Source: Candidatus Aenigmatarchaeota archaeon
GTDB lineage: Archaea > Aenigmatarchaeota > Aenigmatarchaeia > QMZP01
Assembly (NCBI GenBank): GCA_030672315.1
Contig: DAOVGQ010000042.1
Location: 1-21,850, forward strand
Length of the DNA stretch: 21,850 nucleotides
Direction of reading: 5' to 3'
Of the stretch, positions 14,241 to 21,850 are shown in pieces. How positions within the stretch are numbered: the first letter of the stretch is position 1; each line of letters begins with the position of its first letter. Position numbers and translations under genes: made by a program. Below the pieces are notes generated by a model that was given only the letters and a program-made list of their open reading frames with translations, was not told where the DNA came from and made no database searches.

Positions 14241-15395
14241 ATGAAGATTGGTGTCCTTAGTGGGATGAGTGAAGCCAAAAGGAATGTAGTTCTGCTGTCT
14301 GTTTTCAACTTCCTGCTCTGGGCCTCTTTAGGGGTCCTGGCGCCGATAGAGGTTCTTTTCCTAAGTTCCCTGGTTGAGAACGCAGCCATAAAGGGCCTGA
14401 TATTGGGTATACCAGGTCTGGTCATCCTGGTCTTTTCCCCTTATGCAATAAGGATTTCTGACAGGCACGGGAGAAAGAAGGTCATACTGGCTCTTATTCT
14501 GGTTTCATCACCATTCTTTGTTTTACTGCCTTATTCACCATCCTATTACGTATATGGTCTGCTGAAGGCGGTTTCTTCAATATTGTTTCTGGCCTCACCG
14601 ATACTCTTTGCCTACATCTCAGATACAGTAAAGAGACTGGGTATTGGCTATGGCTCGGTCATTCTTGCCTCATCAATAGGCGGGAGCTTCGGTTCTCTTG
14701 TCAGTGGTTTTGTTGGGGAGATTTTTGGTCTAGGGATACCGTACTTCATGCTTGCCGTCCTGGCCCTGGCTTCCATGTTTTTCATTCTCCCCCTGAAGGA
14801 GGTGAAAGCTAGTGTTAAGCATGAAAAACTCAGAAGGGTTGGGGGTTTGAATATCTTATTGCTGGCTGTTTTGGCCAACTCGCTTATCTTCTCCCTCCAC
14901 CTTTCGGCCAGGGGGGTTGTCTGGCCCCTTCTCCTGGAAGGTATAACTAATGCCCCTGCAATGTTTTCTGGCCTTATATTTTCCTTAATGGGACTGACTG
15001 CAGCGATTCTTTCCATACCCTCTGGTGTTGTAAGCGAAAGGTTTCGTGAGGGGAATATATTTTTCCTGGGCTGGTTGATAATGGGAGTGGTGGGGGTTCT
15101 GCTGTTTTTTGCAACAGGGAATGTATATCTGTTCTTGATATTTTCTGTCCTGTATGCCGTAGGTGAGATATTGAAAGGCCCGTCCGGCTCGATGATTCTG
15201 GCAAGGCATAAAAGATCTGTATACTTTGGCTATTCCTCAAGCCTGGGCTCCCTGGGCGGCATCATTGGCGCGGTTGTCTCTGGTGTGCTGGTATACTTGT
15301 TTGGGGTTAACACAGCCGTCCTGGTGCTTGGCCTGTTTGTTCTGTTGCCGCTGATTCCCTTTCTGGCTACCTACCTGCTGAAAAGGTTGCCCTGA
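14241..15395 (+). CDS. Major facilitator superfamily transporter
   Basis: A 384-residue integral membrane protein with about twelve hydrophobic segments arranged as two six-helix halves. The loop between helices 2 and 3 has the MFS signature ISDRHGRKKV (about residues 72-81), and a degenerate counterpart (VVSERFREGN) follows at the start of the second half. The hydrophobic N-terminus begins directly with helix 1 after a short cytoplasmic segment. It is divergent from the GT3 synthase gene and ends 15 nt from the debranching enzyme gene (convergent), so a sugar or sugar-product substrate is a reasonable guess, but drug/H+ antiport is equally compatible with the sequence. Base composition is somewhat richer in A+T than the flanking genes, common for membrane proteins. 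Confidence 0.88.
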   Translation: MKIGVLSGMSEAKRNVVLLSVFNFLLWASLGVLAPIEVLFLSSLVENAAIKGLILGIPGLVILVFSPYAIRISDRHGRKKVILALILVSSPFFVLLPYSPSYYVYGLLKAVSSILFLASPILFAYISDTVKRLGIGYGSVILASSIGGSFGSLVSGFVGEIFGLGIPYFMLAVLALASMFFILPLKEVKASVKHEKLRRVGGLNILLLAVLANSLIFSLHLSARGVVWPLLLEGITNAPAMFSGLIFSLMGLTAAILSIPSGVVSERFREGNIFFLGWLIMGVVGVLLFFATGNVYLFLIFSVLYAVGEILKGPSGSMILARHKRSVYFGYSSSLGSLGGIIGAVVSGVLVYLFGVNTAVLVLGLFVLLPLIPFLATYLLKRLP

Positions 15396-15410
15396 CTGTA
15401 TATTGGACAG

Positions 15411-17330
15411 TCACTTCCTGATTATCCTGAATCTCTTGTCAGAACAGGAGACCCTGACCGACCTGCCTGATTTCCTGAAGCCGAGTCTGAGCAGGCCATG
15501 GCCTGTTCTTCGGAGGCGCTCTATCCTGTTTATCCCGGGAGGGAGCCTGGGGGAGACTGTTATGGTCTTGTTCAGGGAATAGATTTCAATGCCAAGCATG
15601 AACTCGTCCACCAGCCTTGGGATGAAACCAGAGCCCCAGAGCTGCAGGGGGCATCCCGACAGTGTAAGGTTTGAGGAATTCCAGCACTCCCCTATACAAC
15701 CCAGGGAGTCCCTCTCTATGTCTTCAAGGAGGGTTTTGAGGTATCGCCAGCCTCTTGCAGGCCTGCCTGAAAGGAACTCTGCCGCACAGGCCCAGGCAGT
15801 GGTTATGGACCATGCCGCTCCTGTGTGGTAGCCACCGGGGTCGAATTCCGCCTCGCCGCCTGCCCTGGTCCTGACCCCTTTCTTGGTTGTGAAGGGCTCG
15901 GACTCTATTGCCTCTAGAACCTCCCTTGCATGCTTCCGGAAGCCGCAGAGTAGTGGGACCAGGGCATTGGCTGTCCTGATTGCAACAGCCTGCTTCCAGA
16001 ACAGCCTGTCCGCAAAGAAGCCGTTGTGAAAGAAGTCCCTTTCAAGGTTATTCCTCAGAAAGCCTGCCCTAGATGATATCTCTTCAACAAGGCCATTCCC
16101 GACCTTGCCCGGAAGCAGGGAGAGTATGTGCCGGGCAGAGAGCAGAGCCCTGTAATAGAGGGCCTGGATATCCACTGCCCTCGAATCCCTCTTCAGAGTG
16201 TCCATCCAAGTCTCTGGAGAGTTCAGGTCATGCTCTATATAGCCGTCACCGTCGGTGTCGCATGAAAGGAGAAAGCGCGTGCTGGCCTCCAAGTAAGGTT
16301 TCATCCCTTTCAGAAAGGCGAGGTCTCCTGAGTTCATAACATAATTTTCGAGGGAGATTATCCAGAGGGGTGTGGGGTCAAGGGCGTTCATGTGCCTGCC
16401 CTCGGTCCCTGATACCTGGTTTGGGATTCTTCCCTTCTCAGAGGATGCGGCAAAGAATTCCAGGGTTTTCCTGACATCCTCGAAGTATCCCAGGGCTGTC
16501 AGGGAGGGGATTACCCAGAAGGTGTCGCGGGCCCAGAAATGCTGGAACCAGGGAAGTCCTGCATACCAGCCAGCCGGGCCAGGGCCCTCCTTTCTGCAGA
16601 GCTCAGTGGCAAGAGTGCTCCATGCAAAGCCCTTCTCAAGGAGCCTGTTGTCAGTCCTTATGAGATTCTTCAGAGCGGAAAGACGGTGCCTCCTGTCATT
16701 CAGGGATTTTGACAGATTCCCCGGGGGTGGCAACCGCTCTGGATTTAATGAGGGTGTGAAGACAAGGGCAAGTCTCTTGCCAGAAGTGGTTATCCTGCCC
16801 GGGATGAAGTAGTTCTGTGGCTCCCCTGAGGGGCAGTGCTCCCTGTAGATTGGGCCTTCCTCGAATCTCAGGCCAGACATCCCTGAAACCCTGATAGAGC
16901 CCAGACTGTTATAAACCCTGACAGAATTCCCCCTGCTCTTTACAGAATATTGCCTGTCTGTCTTGTTCTCGGAACGCTTCCTTATGTTGACAGCGAGCTC
17001 GAGCTCGAGTTTCATTGGCTTCCTGGCAGATATTTCCATGACCAGGTGGTTTGTCTCAGGCAGGAACAGGGTTTGTGTTATCACATTACCGTGGCTTTTG
17101 AAGGTGTGGGTTGCTTTTAAACCATCATAGACGAGGCCCCTGCAGTTTCTTTCAGAGAGCCACTCCCCGCCGGCCTTTAGGGCAAGGAACTCCAGGAACT
17201 TGGCTTCCCTGTGCCAGAGGCCCGTCCACTTGTTCTTGAACCCCGAGTCTGCAAAGCGGTGGAAGAAACAGGATTTGTTTGAGAGGAAATAGGAATTCTT
17301 CCAGAGGCCCGACCTTCTCACAAACTCCAT
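15411..17330 (-). CDS. Glycogen debranching enzyme (amylo-alpha-1,6-glucosidase, GDE family)
   Basis: Removes alpha-1,6 branches from glycogen. The 639-residue protein has an N-terminal beta-sandwich half (to about residue 240) like the GDE N-domain and a C-terminal (alpha/alpha)6-barrel: WYAGLPWFQHFWARDTFWVIPSLTALG, MNALDPTPLWIISLENYV, ETWMDT, RAVDIQALYYRALL, YHTGAAWSITTAWACAAEFL and GECWNSSNLTLSGCPLQLWGSGF. TWMD and VDIQALYY correspond to conserved active-site regions in archaeal and bacterial GDEs. I start at the ATG of 17330 because a TATA-like sequence lies 26 nt upstream; the GTG at 17351 lies inside that box. GH15 glucoamylase is a related alternative, but the WMD and ALDPTPLW motifs favour GDE. 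The gene is divergent from the PfkB kinase gene with interlocked promoters. Confidence 0.9.
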   Translation of the reverse strand: MEFVRRSGLWKNSYFLSNKSCFFHRFADSGFKNKWTGLWHREAKFLEFLALKAGGEWLSERNCRGLVYDGLKATHTFKSHGNVITQTLFLPETNHLVMEISARKPMKLELELAVNIRKRSENKTDRQYSVKSRGNSVRVYNSLGSIRVSGMSGLRFEEGPIYREHCPSGEPQNYFIPGRITTSGKRLALVFTPSLNPERLPPPGNLSKSLNDRRHRLSALKNLIRTDNRLLEKGFAWSTLATELCRKEGPGPAGWYAGLPWFQHFWARDTFWVIPSLTALGYFEDVRKTLEFFAASSEKGRIPNQVSGTEGRHMNALDPTPLWIISLENYVMNSGDLAFLKGMKPYLEASTRFLLSCDTDGDGYIEHDLNSPETWMDTLKRDSRAVDIQALYYRALLSARHILSLLPGKVGNGLVEEISSRAGFLRNNLERDFFHNGFFADRLFWKQAVAIRTANALVPLLCGFRKHAREVLEAIESEPFTTKKGVRTRAGGEAEFDPGGYHTGAAWSITTAWACAAEFLSGRPARGWRYLKTLLEDIERDSLGCIGECWNSSNLTLSGCPLQLWGSGFIPRLVDEFMLGIEIYSLNKTITVSPRLPPGINRIERLRRTGHGLLRLGFRKSGRSVRVSCSDKRFRIIRK

Positions 17331-17361
17331 ATATAAGAAATGGTTTCCCACATTATATTAG
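17330..17361. promoter_or_regulatory. Interlocked divergent promoters of debranching enzyme and PfkB kinase
   Basis: On the minus strand TAATATAATG (17351-17360) is the TATA box that puts initiation at the debranching-enzyme ATG (17330). On the plus strand ATATATAAG (17330-17338) is a TATA box 33 nt or so before the kinase ATG (17371), and its first base is the debranching gene's own start codon. Each TATA box therefore lies within the other's initiation region. Confidence 0.5.
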
Positions 17362-17370
17362 TGGTGCCTG

Positions 17371-18285
17371 ATGGGAAGGGTATTTGTTCTGGGGGACCTC
17401 AACGTGGACATGCTCTGCCATGTTAAAGCCATGCCTGCCAGGGAGGAGGAGGTCCATGCTGATTCCATGAGGTTCTCGATAGGCGGGAACGCAGCCAACT
17501 TTGCAATGGCTCTGGGAAAGCTTGGGGTGCGGCCTGAGTTCTATTCGTGCATAGGTGATGACTTCTCCTCGGGTTTCCTGAGAAGGGAGCTCGAGTCCTC
17601 GGGTGTGAGGCCAAGGCTCAGGGAAGTCCCTGGAAGTAACGGCTACACTGTTGTGTTTGTGTTCAGGAACGGAAGGAGGTGTTTTGTTTCCAACAAGGGT
17701 GCATCAGGCATGCTCAGAGCTGGGGACCTCGACCCCATCCTGGAGAGGATAAGGCCCGGGGACATTGTCTATACAGGCGGGCTCTTTCATCTTCCCGGGC
17801 TAGCAAGGGGTTTTGCTGGATTTGCAAGGGCTGTCAAGAAGAGGGGAGCAACCATCATGTTTGACTTCACCTTTGATGAAACAGGATGCTCAGGGGGCTT
17901 CAGGGGTTTTGCCAGGCACCTGGGCATGGTGTTCATGAATGAGTCTGAGCTTAAAAGGCTTGGTGGGAGTGACCTTAAAAAGTCCCTCAGGGAAGTCTCA
18001 GGCCTTGGAATCAGGGATGTCATAGTCAAGCTGGGTAGTAAAGGCTCATTGTTCTATACAAATGGGATGCTCAAGAGGGAGCCAGCCAGAAAGGTTAGGG
18101 TTGTGGATTCAACAGGGGCAGGGGATGTCTTCAATGCCGCCTTTGTCTACGGGTTTATGAGCGGCCTCCTGCCGGAGCAGTGCCTGAGGCTGGGCAACTG
18201 GGTGGCTGCCTGGAAGGTTGACCATACTGGAATTACTGTCCCCTCCAGGGAAAGGGTATCAGCGTTTGTAAGGAAGTTAAAATGA
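17371..18285 (+). CDS. PfkB/ribokinase-family sugar kinase
   Basis: ATP-dependent carbohydrate or nucleoside kinase of 304 residues, standard family length. Visible features: N-terminal strand VFVLGDLNVDML, the substrate-binding di-glycine SIGGNAANFAMALGKLG (36-52, PfkB signature 1), DIVYTGGLFHLPG, MFDFTFDE, FMNESELKRLGG (nucleotide-domain region), VIVKLGSKGSLFY, and VDSTGAGDVFNAAFVYGF (signature 2) with catalytic base Asp252 and the oxyanion-forming GAGD. The substrate cannot be read from the sequence: glucose, fructose-6-phosphate, ribose and adenosine kinases share these motifs. The shared promoter with the debranching enzyme, which releases free glucose, makes a hexose a reasonable inference. 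Its 3' end overlaps the convergent ATP-grasp gene by 9 nt. Confidence 0.9.
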   Translation: MGRVFVLGDLNVDMLCHVKAMPAREEEVHADSMRFSIGGNAANFAMALGKLGVRPEFYSCIGDDFSSGFLRRELESSGVRPRLREVPGSNGYTVVFVFRNGRRCFVSNKGASGMLRAGDLDPILERIRPGDIVYTGGLFHLPGLARGFAGFARAVKKRGATIMFDFTFDETGCSGGFRGFARHLGMVFMNESELKRLGGSDLKKSLREVSGLGIRDVIVKLGSKGSLFYTNGMLKREPARKVRVVDSTGAGDVFNAAFVYGFMSGLLPEQCLRLGNWVAAWKVDHTGITVPSRERVSAFVRKLK

Positions 18286-19167
18286 AAAGATTGTCTTGTT
18301 TCTCTCCCCGGATTCTGCCCTTTCCCTTACCATCTGTGAGAACCTGTCGACTATCCATCCATAGTAGTCAGTGGGCATGGCCTGCTTCTGGACCTCAGGG
18401 AGGTCATTGAAGGCGTCTATCAAAAAGGGGTTTCCGTCGATGTCTATTGCCCACTCGATGGCATTGAAGTCGAGGTCCAGGCTGGAGTTCAGTTTTGTGG
18501 TCCACCTGGAAATCTTGTCCACAAGGCCCTCTATGGGCTTCAGGTCAGACCATATGTATTCCCCCCTGCACCCGGGTTTCGGGTTGTACTTAACAAAAAG
18601 AACCTCCCCTTTGCCAACACAGAATACGCGATAGTAATCCCTGTGCTCGATTTTTTCCTGGACCAAGAGCACGTGCTTGCTCTTCAGGGAGTCGTAGAGG
18701 TTCCTGAGCTCGTTCATGCTGTTCACGAAGTAGACATTCTCCCAAGCAAAGCCATTGTGGGGCTTGAGGACGCACGGGAACCCTATCTCCTTTCCCACAT
18801 GCCCCAGGTCCGGCTCCCTGACGCTGTCGCCGACATCCCACTCCTCGTTAATGAGGGGCAGCACCATGGTCCTGGGGTGCGGTATGCCGAGGGCACTGCA
18901 TATCCTGGTGTCCACTATCTTGTTGGTGACAGTGAAAGAGAACGGGTTGTTTATCACATAGGCCCCGCCAAGGGAAAGGCTCTTCACGGTCTCCAAGAGA
19001 AAGGGGTGGTTGTAGCTCATCCTGTCAACCAAAACATCATAATCCAGATTAGAGGGTATGCCGACCTCCCGGAGGGAGATGAACTCTGGTTTTAGGTCAG
19101 AAATCTTCGATACAATGTCCTTTATGAATTCATCATCCTTGAGCTCCAGGATTCCTACACTGACCAT
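18277..19167 (-). CDS. RimK-like ATP-grasp ligase
   Basis: ATP-grasp enzyme of 296 residues that activates a carboxylate as an acyl phosphate and joins it to an amine or thiol. The central and C-terminal parts show the fold: NKIVDTRICSALGIPHPRT (about 82-100), FPCVLKPHNGFAWENVYFV with the ATP-binding Lys, LLVQEKIEHRDYYRVFCVGKG, and NAIEWAIDIDGNPFLIDAFNDLPEV, where the metal-binding acidic residues and Asn sit. The N-terminal 80 residues are a pre-ATP-grasp Rossmann-like part. It resembles RimK/LysX-type ligases, but the substrate is unknown and nothing in the neighbours points to one. It is convergent with the PfkB gene (9-nt overlap) and has a TATA-like AATATAGAA 22 nt upstream (19185-19193, minus strand). 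Confidence 0.85.
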   Translation of the reverse strand: MVSVGILELKDDEFIKDIVSKISDLKPEFISLREVGIPSNLDYDVLVDRMSYNHPFLLETVKSLSLGGAYVINNPFSFTVTNKIVDTRICSALGIPHPRTMVLPLINEEWDVGDSVREPDLGHVGKEIGFPCVLKPHNGFAWENVYFVNSMNELRNLYDSLKSKHVLLVQEKIEHRDYYRVFCVGKGEVLFVKYNPKPGCRGEYIWSDLKPIEGLVDKISRWTTKLNSSLDLDFNAIEWAIDIDGNPFLIDAFNDLPEVQKQAMPTDYYGWIVDRFSQMVRERAESGERNKTIFSF

Positions 19168-19184
19168 TGGCGCACCGGGATTTT

Positions 19185-19193
19185 TCTATATTT
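19185..19193 (-). promoter_or_regulatory. Candidate TATA box of the ATP-grasp gene
   Basis: AATATAGAA on the minus strand, centred about 22 nt before the ATG at 19167; slightly close for a leaderless start, so the box is moderately supported. Confidence 0.4.
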
Positions 19194-19235
19194 GAATTAT
19201 GGTCAGGCTCTATTAAAAGCAGGGGGTTGGTAGGC

Positions 19236-21850
19236 CTAGGGGCCTGTCTTGATGTTGTCTAGCCTGTAGTCAATGTCCTTCTTGAGCGTTACCATCCTGT
19301 TCTCATAGGTGTTGACAAGGTTGTTTATGTACTCTGTTATGTACTCCTTGAACTTCTTCATCTCGCCACTGTTGGACTGAAGCTGGGTATCCAGGCTCTC
19401 TATGGACTTGTTGAGCGTCTTGAGCTGCTTGGTCCCTGTTGAAGGCACCTCACCCAGCATGTCCCCCTGGATATCCTTCCGGGCCTTGAGCTCATTGGCA
19501 AGGCTGTCCGCCCTGTTCTTGAATGCATTCATCTCAGAGTCGAACATCTCCTCATTGACCTTCATCCTTGACTCGAGCTCCTCCTTGAGGTCAGCAAGGC
19601 TCCTCCTGAAATCTAGCTTGACATCCTTCTTGTCTTCAAGCCTTACCTTGAGCTCGGATATCATGTTGTTGAGCTTCATGATGATGCTCTCGGCATCTAC
19701 AATCCTCTTCTTCAGCCGCTCCTGGTTCTTCATGAGCTTTGACCTGACAGAGGCGTCGTGCTTGTCTATCCTTTCCTTGATGTTCATCTCCATCTCGGTG
19801 AAGCCCTCCCGCTGGATTGAGACAGCCTCGAGGTTCTGCTGGGTCTTTATGTGGAGCTCCTGGAACTTCCTGAGCAGGTTCTCGAATTCATGCTTCCTCT
19901 TGAGCTCCCCAAGCTCGGCATCCTTCATTATCTTTGCAGCCTCGTCGCTTATCTCGATGCCCACATCGGTCTTCTGCCTGTTTATAGCCTCCCTCAGTCT
20001 TGCCTGCTGGGCATCCATGGATGACTTGAGCTTCTGCTCGAGGGTGTTGACGCGGCCCTTCTCCTCAATAAGCTTGTCGTTCATGGACCTGAGCTCACTC
20101 ATGAGGGAATCGAGCCTCTTATCTGTCCTCTCCCTGGATTTTGCAAAGCTTCCGAGGCTCTCACCCACCTTGGACATGGTCTCTGCATCGAGGTGCTCCC
20201 CAAGCACCCTGAGCCCGGCAAGCTCCTCCTTTATGGAGGAGATTTCCTTCATGCTGTCTGAAAGCTGCGATGTATGGGATGCGACATCCCCTGAAAGCCT
20301 CTTCTCTATTTCATTTATCCTGGATTCCAGCCACCCCCTGACATGCTTCTGGCTGACCTTAAGGAGCCTGTCATCAGAGAGTGCCCTCTGAACTGCCGAG
20401 TCGAGCTGGGCCTCGTGAACTGAGGTCTTCTTGTCAATCTCTGAACAGAGGTTCTCTATAGTGTCTATCCTCTTTGAGACCGCCTTTATGGTCTCCACGA
20501 ACTCGGAATCCGGGACTGCCTTCTGGGAGAGCGTCTTTGTCATGGTGTCGAGCTCGGATACCTTGGTCTTGAGGTGTTCGATTTCAGCAACAGTCTTCTC
20601 TATGCTGCCCATCTGCTTGCCAGAGAGGTCCTTGCGGAGTTCCCCGAACCTCTTCTCGTATGCATTGATGATGTCATTGACATGCTCAATCATATATTCC
20701 CTGAACTCCTTGATTTCATTCCTGCTTGAATCCATCCTTGTTTCCATGGCTTGGACTGCCTTGGAAAGCTCATCGAGCCTGGTCTCCTTGGACCTGTCTT
20801 CAGCGGAGAACCCCTTCTCCAGTGCAGTGAGCCTCTCCCTGAAATCATTGAGGGAGGCCTTGCTGTCTGCTGACTGGTCAGAGAGGAGCTTGACCTCGCT
20901 AACCTTCCCCTTGAGCTGGGATATCATCTCAGAGTTCTGGACAAACATACCGGAGAGCCCCTTGATGCTGTCTGACATCTTCTTTTCAACACCCGCTATC
21001 CTGGCATCGATTAGCCTGCTCGTGGCATCCTGGGTCTTCTTGAGCAGCCTGTCCTCGCCCAGGGCCTCCTGGATGGCAGCTTCAAGGCCGGCCTCCTGTG
21101 AATGGAGTCTCTTGTCCATGCTGGCCAGGCCTGTCCGGAGCTGTTCAAGTGCGGAGTTTATCCCGCTCACCCTCTGGGAGAAATCCCTGCTGTAGACAGC
21201 AGAGCCAGATAGCTTCTCCAGGGAGTCGAGCTTCTCCCTGAGCATGCCTATCTCCGGGGGTATGGCCTGGAGCGAGGTGAGTGCCTCAGAGAGCTGGTCT
21301 ATTCTCTCCTCATGGGTCCTGGCATAGGTCCCCATGTCACTCTCGAGCTGCGAGACGCGCCTCAGCTCATCTTTGAACTCCCTGAGCTGGGAGCCTCTGG
21401 TTTCATTGAGCCTCTCTGAGACAGCCTTCTTGAAGGAATCGAGGTCCTTCCTGAGCTCGTCAGTGGAGGACTTGGCCATCACGCCCAGGTCCTGAAGCCT
21501 GGTCTCGATGAGTTCCATGGCCTTGGAGAAATCCTTCTGGGAGAGCTTGCCTGATTCAACCCTAGTCTTGAATGTCTCCAGGTCTTGTGTAAGCCCGTCC
21601 AGGGATTTCCTGGAGAGGCCCTCCATCCCGGACAGCCTGGTCTCGATGAGTTCCATGGATTTGGAGAAATCCGCCTGGGAGAGCTTGCCTGACTCAACCC
21701 TGGTCTTGAAGGCCTCCAGGTCCTTGGTCAGCTTTTCCAGGGATTTACCGGAGAATCCCTCCATCCCGGACAGCCTGGTCTCGATGAGTTCCATGGCCTT
21801 GGAGAAATCCTTCTGGGAGAGCTTGCCTGATTCAACCCTAGTCTTGAATG
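19236..21850 (-). CDS. Giant coiled-coil repeat protein, 5'-truncated by the window edge
   Basis: At least 870 residues of almost continuous predicted coiled coil, open to base 21850, so the N-terminus lies outside the window. The translated frame upstream of the Met at 21794 continues with the same repeat, so that Met is not the start. The visible N-terminal part has 46-residue tandem units (MELIETRLSGMEG...DFSKA). A second internal duplication of about 100 residues recurs with an offset near 227 residues (EAGLEAAIQEALGEDRLLK versus EAQLDSAVQRALSDDRLLK), and a segment EYMIEHVNDIINAYEKRF recurs at the C-terminus as EYITEYINNLVNTYENRM. Charged residues dominate, with very few Cys or Trp. I see no signal peptide, transmembrane helix or ATPase motif, so it is not SMC/Rad50; a filament, scaffold or surface-linked fibre is possible. 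Function unknown. Confidence 0.85.
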   Translation of the reverse strand, partial: FKTRVESGKLSQKDFSKAMELIETRLSGMEGFSGKSLEKLTKDLEAFKTRVESGKLSQADFSKSMELIETRLSGMEGLSRKSLDGLTQDLETFKTRVESGKLSQKDFSKAMELIETRLQDLGVMAKSSTDELRKDLDSFKKAVSERLNETRGSQLREFKDELRRVSQLESDMGTYARTHEERIDQLSEALTSLQAIPPEIGMLREKLDSLEKLSGSAVYSRDFSQRVSGINSALEQLRTGLASMDKRLHSQEAGLEAAIQEALGEDRLLKKTQDATSRLIDARIAGVEKKMSDSIKGLSGMFVQNSEMISQLKGKVSEVKLLSDQSADSKASLNDFRERLTALEKGFSAEDRSKETRLDELSKAVQAMETRMDSSRNEIKEFREYMIEHVNDIINAYEKRFGELRKDLSGKQMGSIEKTVAEIEHLKTKVSELDTMTKTLSQKAVPDSEFVETIKAVSKRIDTIENLCSEIDKKTSVHEAQLDSAVQRALSDDRLLKVSQKHVRGWLESRINEIEKRLSGDVASHTSQLSDSMKEISSIKEELAGLRVLGEHLDAETMSKVGESLGSFAKSRERTDKRLDSLMSELRSMNDKLIEEKGRVNTLEQKLKSSMDAQQARLREAINRQKTDVGIEISDEAAKIMKDAELGELKRKHEFENLLRKFQELHIKTQQNLEAVSIQREGFTEMEMNIKERIDKHDASVRSKLMKNQERLKKRIVDAESIIMKLNNMISELKVRLEDKKDVKLDFRRSLADLKEELESRMKVNEEMFDSEMNAFKNRADSLANELKARKDIQGDMLGEVPSTGTKQLKTLNKSIESLDTQLQSNSGEMKKFKEYITEYINNLVNTYENRMVTLKKDIDYRLDNIKTGP
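21519..21850 (-). repeat. 138-bp in-frame tandem repeats in the coiled-coil gene
   Basis: Units at 21657-21794 and 21519-21656 encode 46-residue copies that match at 38 of 46 positions; a further partial unit occupies 21795-21850 at the edge, and a decayed one begins at 21518. The partial edge copy is identical, base for base, to the copy two units away: 21772-21850 equals 21496-21574 (79 nt, offset 276), while the copy between them differs at several positions. This alternation indicates a higher-order 276-bp duplication. More copies probably continue beyond the window. Confidence 0.85.

Noticed and set aside
16994..17012. GAGCTCGAGCTCGAG repeat
   Set aside because: It simply encodes an alternating Glu-Leu strand in the debranching enzyme; no sign of a regulatory or mobile element.
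19402..20391. Plus-strand open frame of 329 codons opposite the coiled-coil gene
   Set aside because: Low-complexity Ser/Leu/Phe translation produced by the complement of Glu/Lys-rich repeats; no start signals.
19236..21850. Possible SMC/Rad50-type ATPase
   Set aside because: Despite the long coiled coil, no Walker A, Walker B or ABC signature is visible at the C-terminal end, where the second ATPase half would have to be.
1..21850. CRISPR array, insertion sequence or phage genes
   Set aside because: The only repeats found are in-frame protein repeats; no spaced short repeats, transposase, integrase or terminal inverted repeats were seen.

Overview
The window reads as archaeal. Most transcription units start with an AT-rich TATA-like box whose centre lies about 22-33 nt upstream of the start codon, which is the layout of leaderless or nearly leaderless archaeal mRNAs. 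A few genes instead carry a GGAGG-type Shine-Dalgarno. The proteins agree: a geranylgeranyl-reductase-like flavoprotein (isoprenoid lipid saturation), bifunctional fructose-1,6-bisphosphate aldolase/phosphatase, archaeal-type triosephosphate isomerase, non-phosphorylating GapN and PEP synthase. Arginine is mostly AGG/AGA and isoleucine is often ATA. The lineage cannot be fixed from the window; a DPANN or euryarchaeal-type archaeon is a guess only.

Layout. 1-1864 (+): geranylgeranyl reductase family protein, a small conserved-looking protein of unknown function, and an AT-rich FMN-binding split-barrel protein. 1883-6902: a central-carbon block with gapN (-) divergent from fbp (+), followed by ppsA (+). 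7014-9645 (all -): parA, a winged-helix protein, a small coiled-coil protein, a two-helix membrane protein, tpiA and a HIT-like nucleotidyltransferase, possibly several overlapping transcription units. 9801-18285: an alpha-glucan (glycogen) block with a GT4 glycosyltransferase and a GH57 amylase-type enzyme (+), a eukaryotic-type GT3 glycogen synthase (-), an MFS transporter (+), a glycogen debranching enzyme (-) and a PfkB sugar kinase (+). 18277-19167 (-): a RimK-like ATP-grasp ligase. 19236-21850 (-): a very long coiled-coil protein that runs off the right edge, with near-identical 138-bp tandem repeats at its visible N-terminal part.

How it fits together. GapN oxidises glyceraldehyde-3-phosphate irreversibly in the glycolytic direction, while FBPA/P and PEP synthase drive gluconeogenesis; TIM serves both. 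The GT3/GT4 synthases, debranching enzyme and GH57 enzyme would build and mobilise a storage alpha-glucan, and the PfkB kinase could phosphorylate a released or imported sugar. The window therefore looks like a chromosomal neighbourhood centred on sugar storage and the glycolysis/gluconeogenesis switch.

Most notable points: an archaeal glycogen synthase with the full catalytic architecture of the animal/fungal GT3 enzyme, including most of the basic cluster that senses glucose-6-phosphate in eukaryotes; the repeat-expanding coiled-coil protein; interlocked divergent promoters between debranching enzyme and kinase; and a ParA with no ParB but a coupled winged-helix protein. I saw no rRNA, tRNA, CRISPR array, insertion sequence or transposase.
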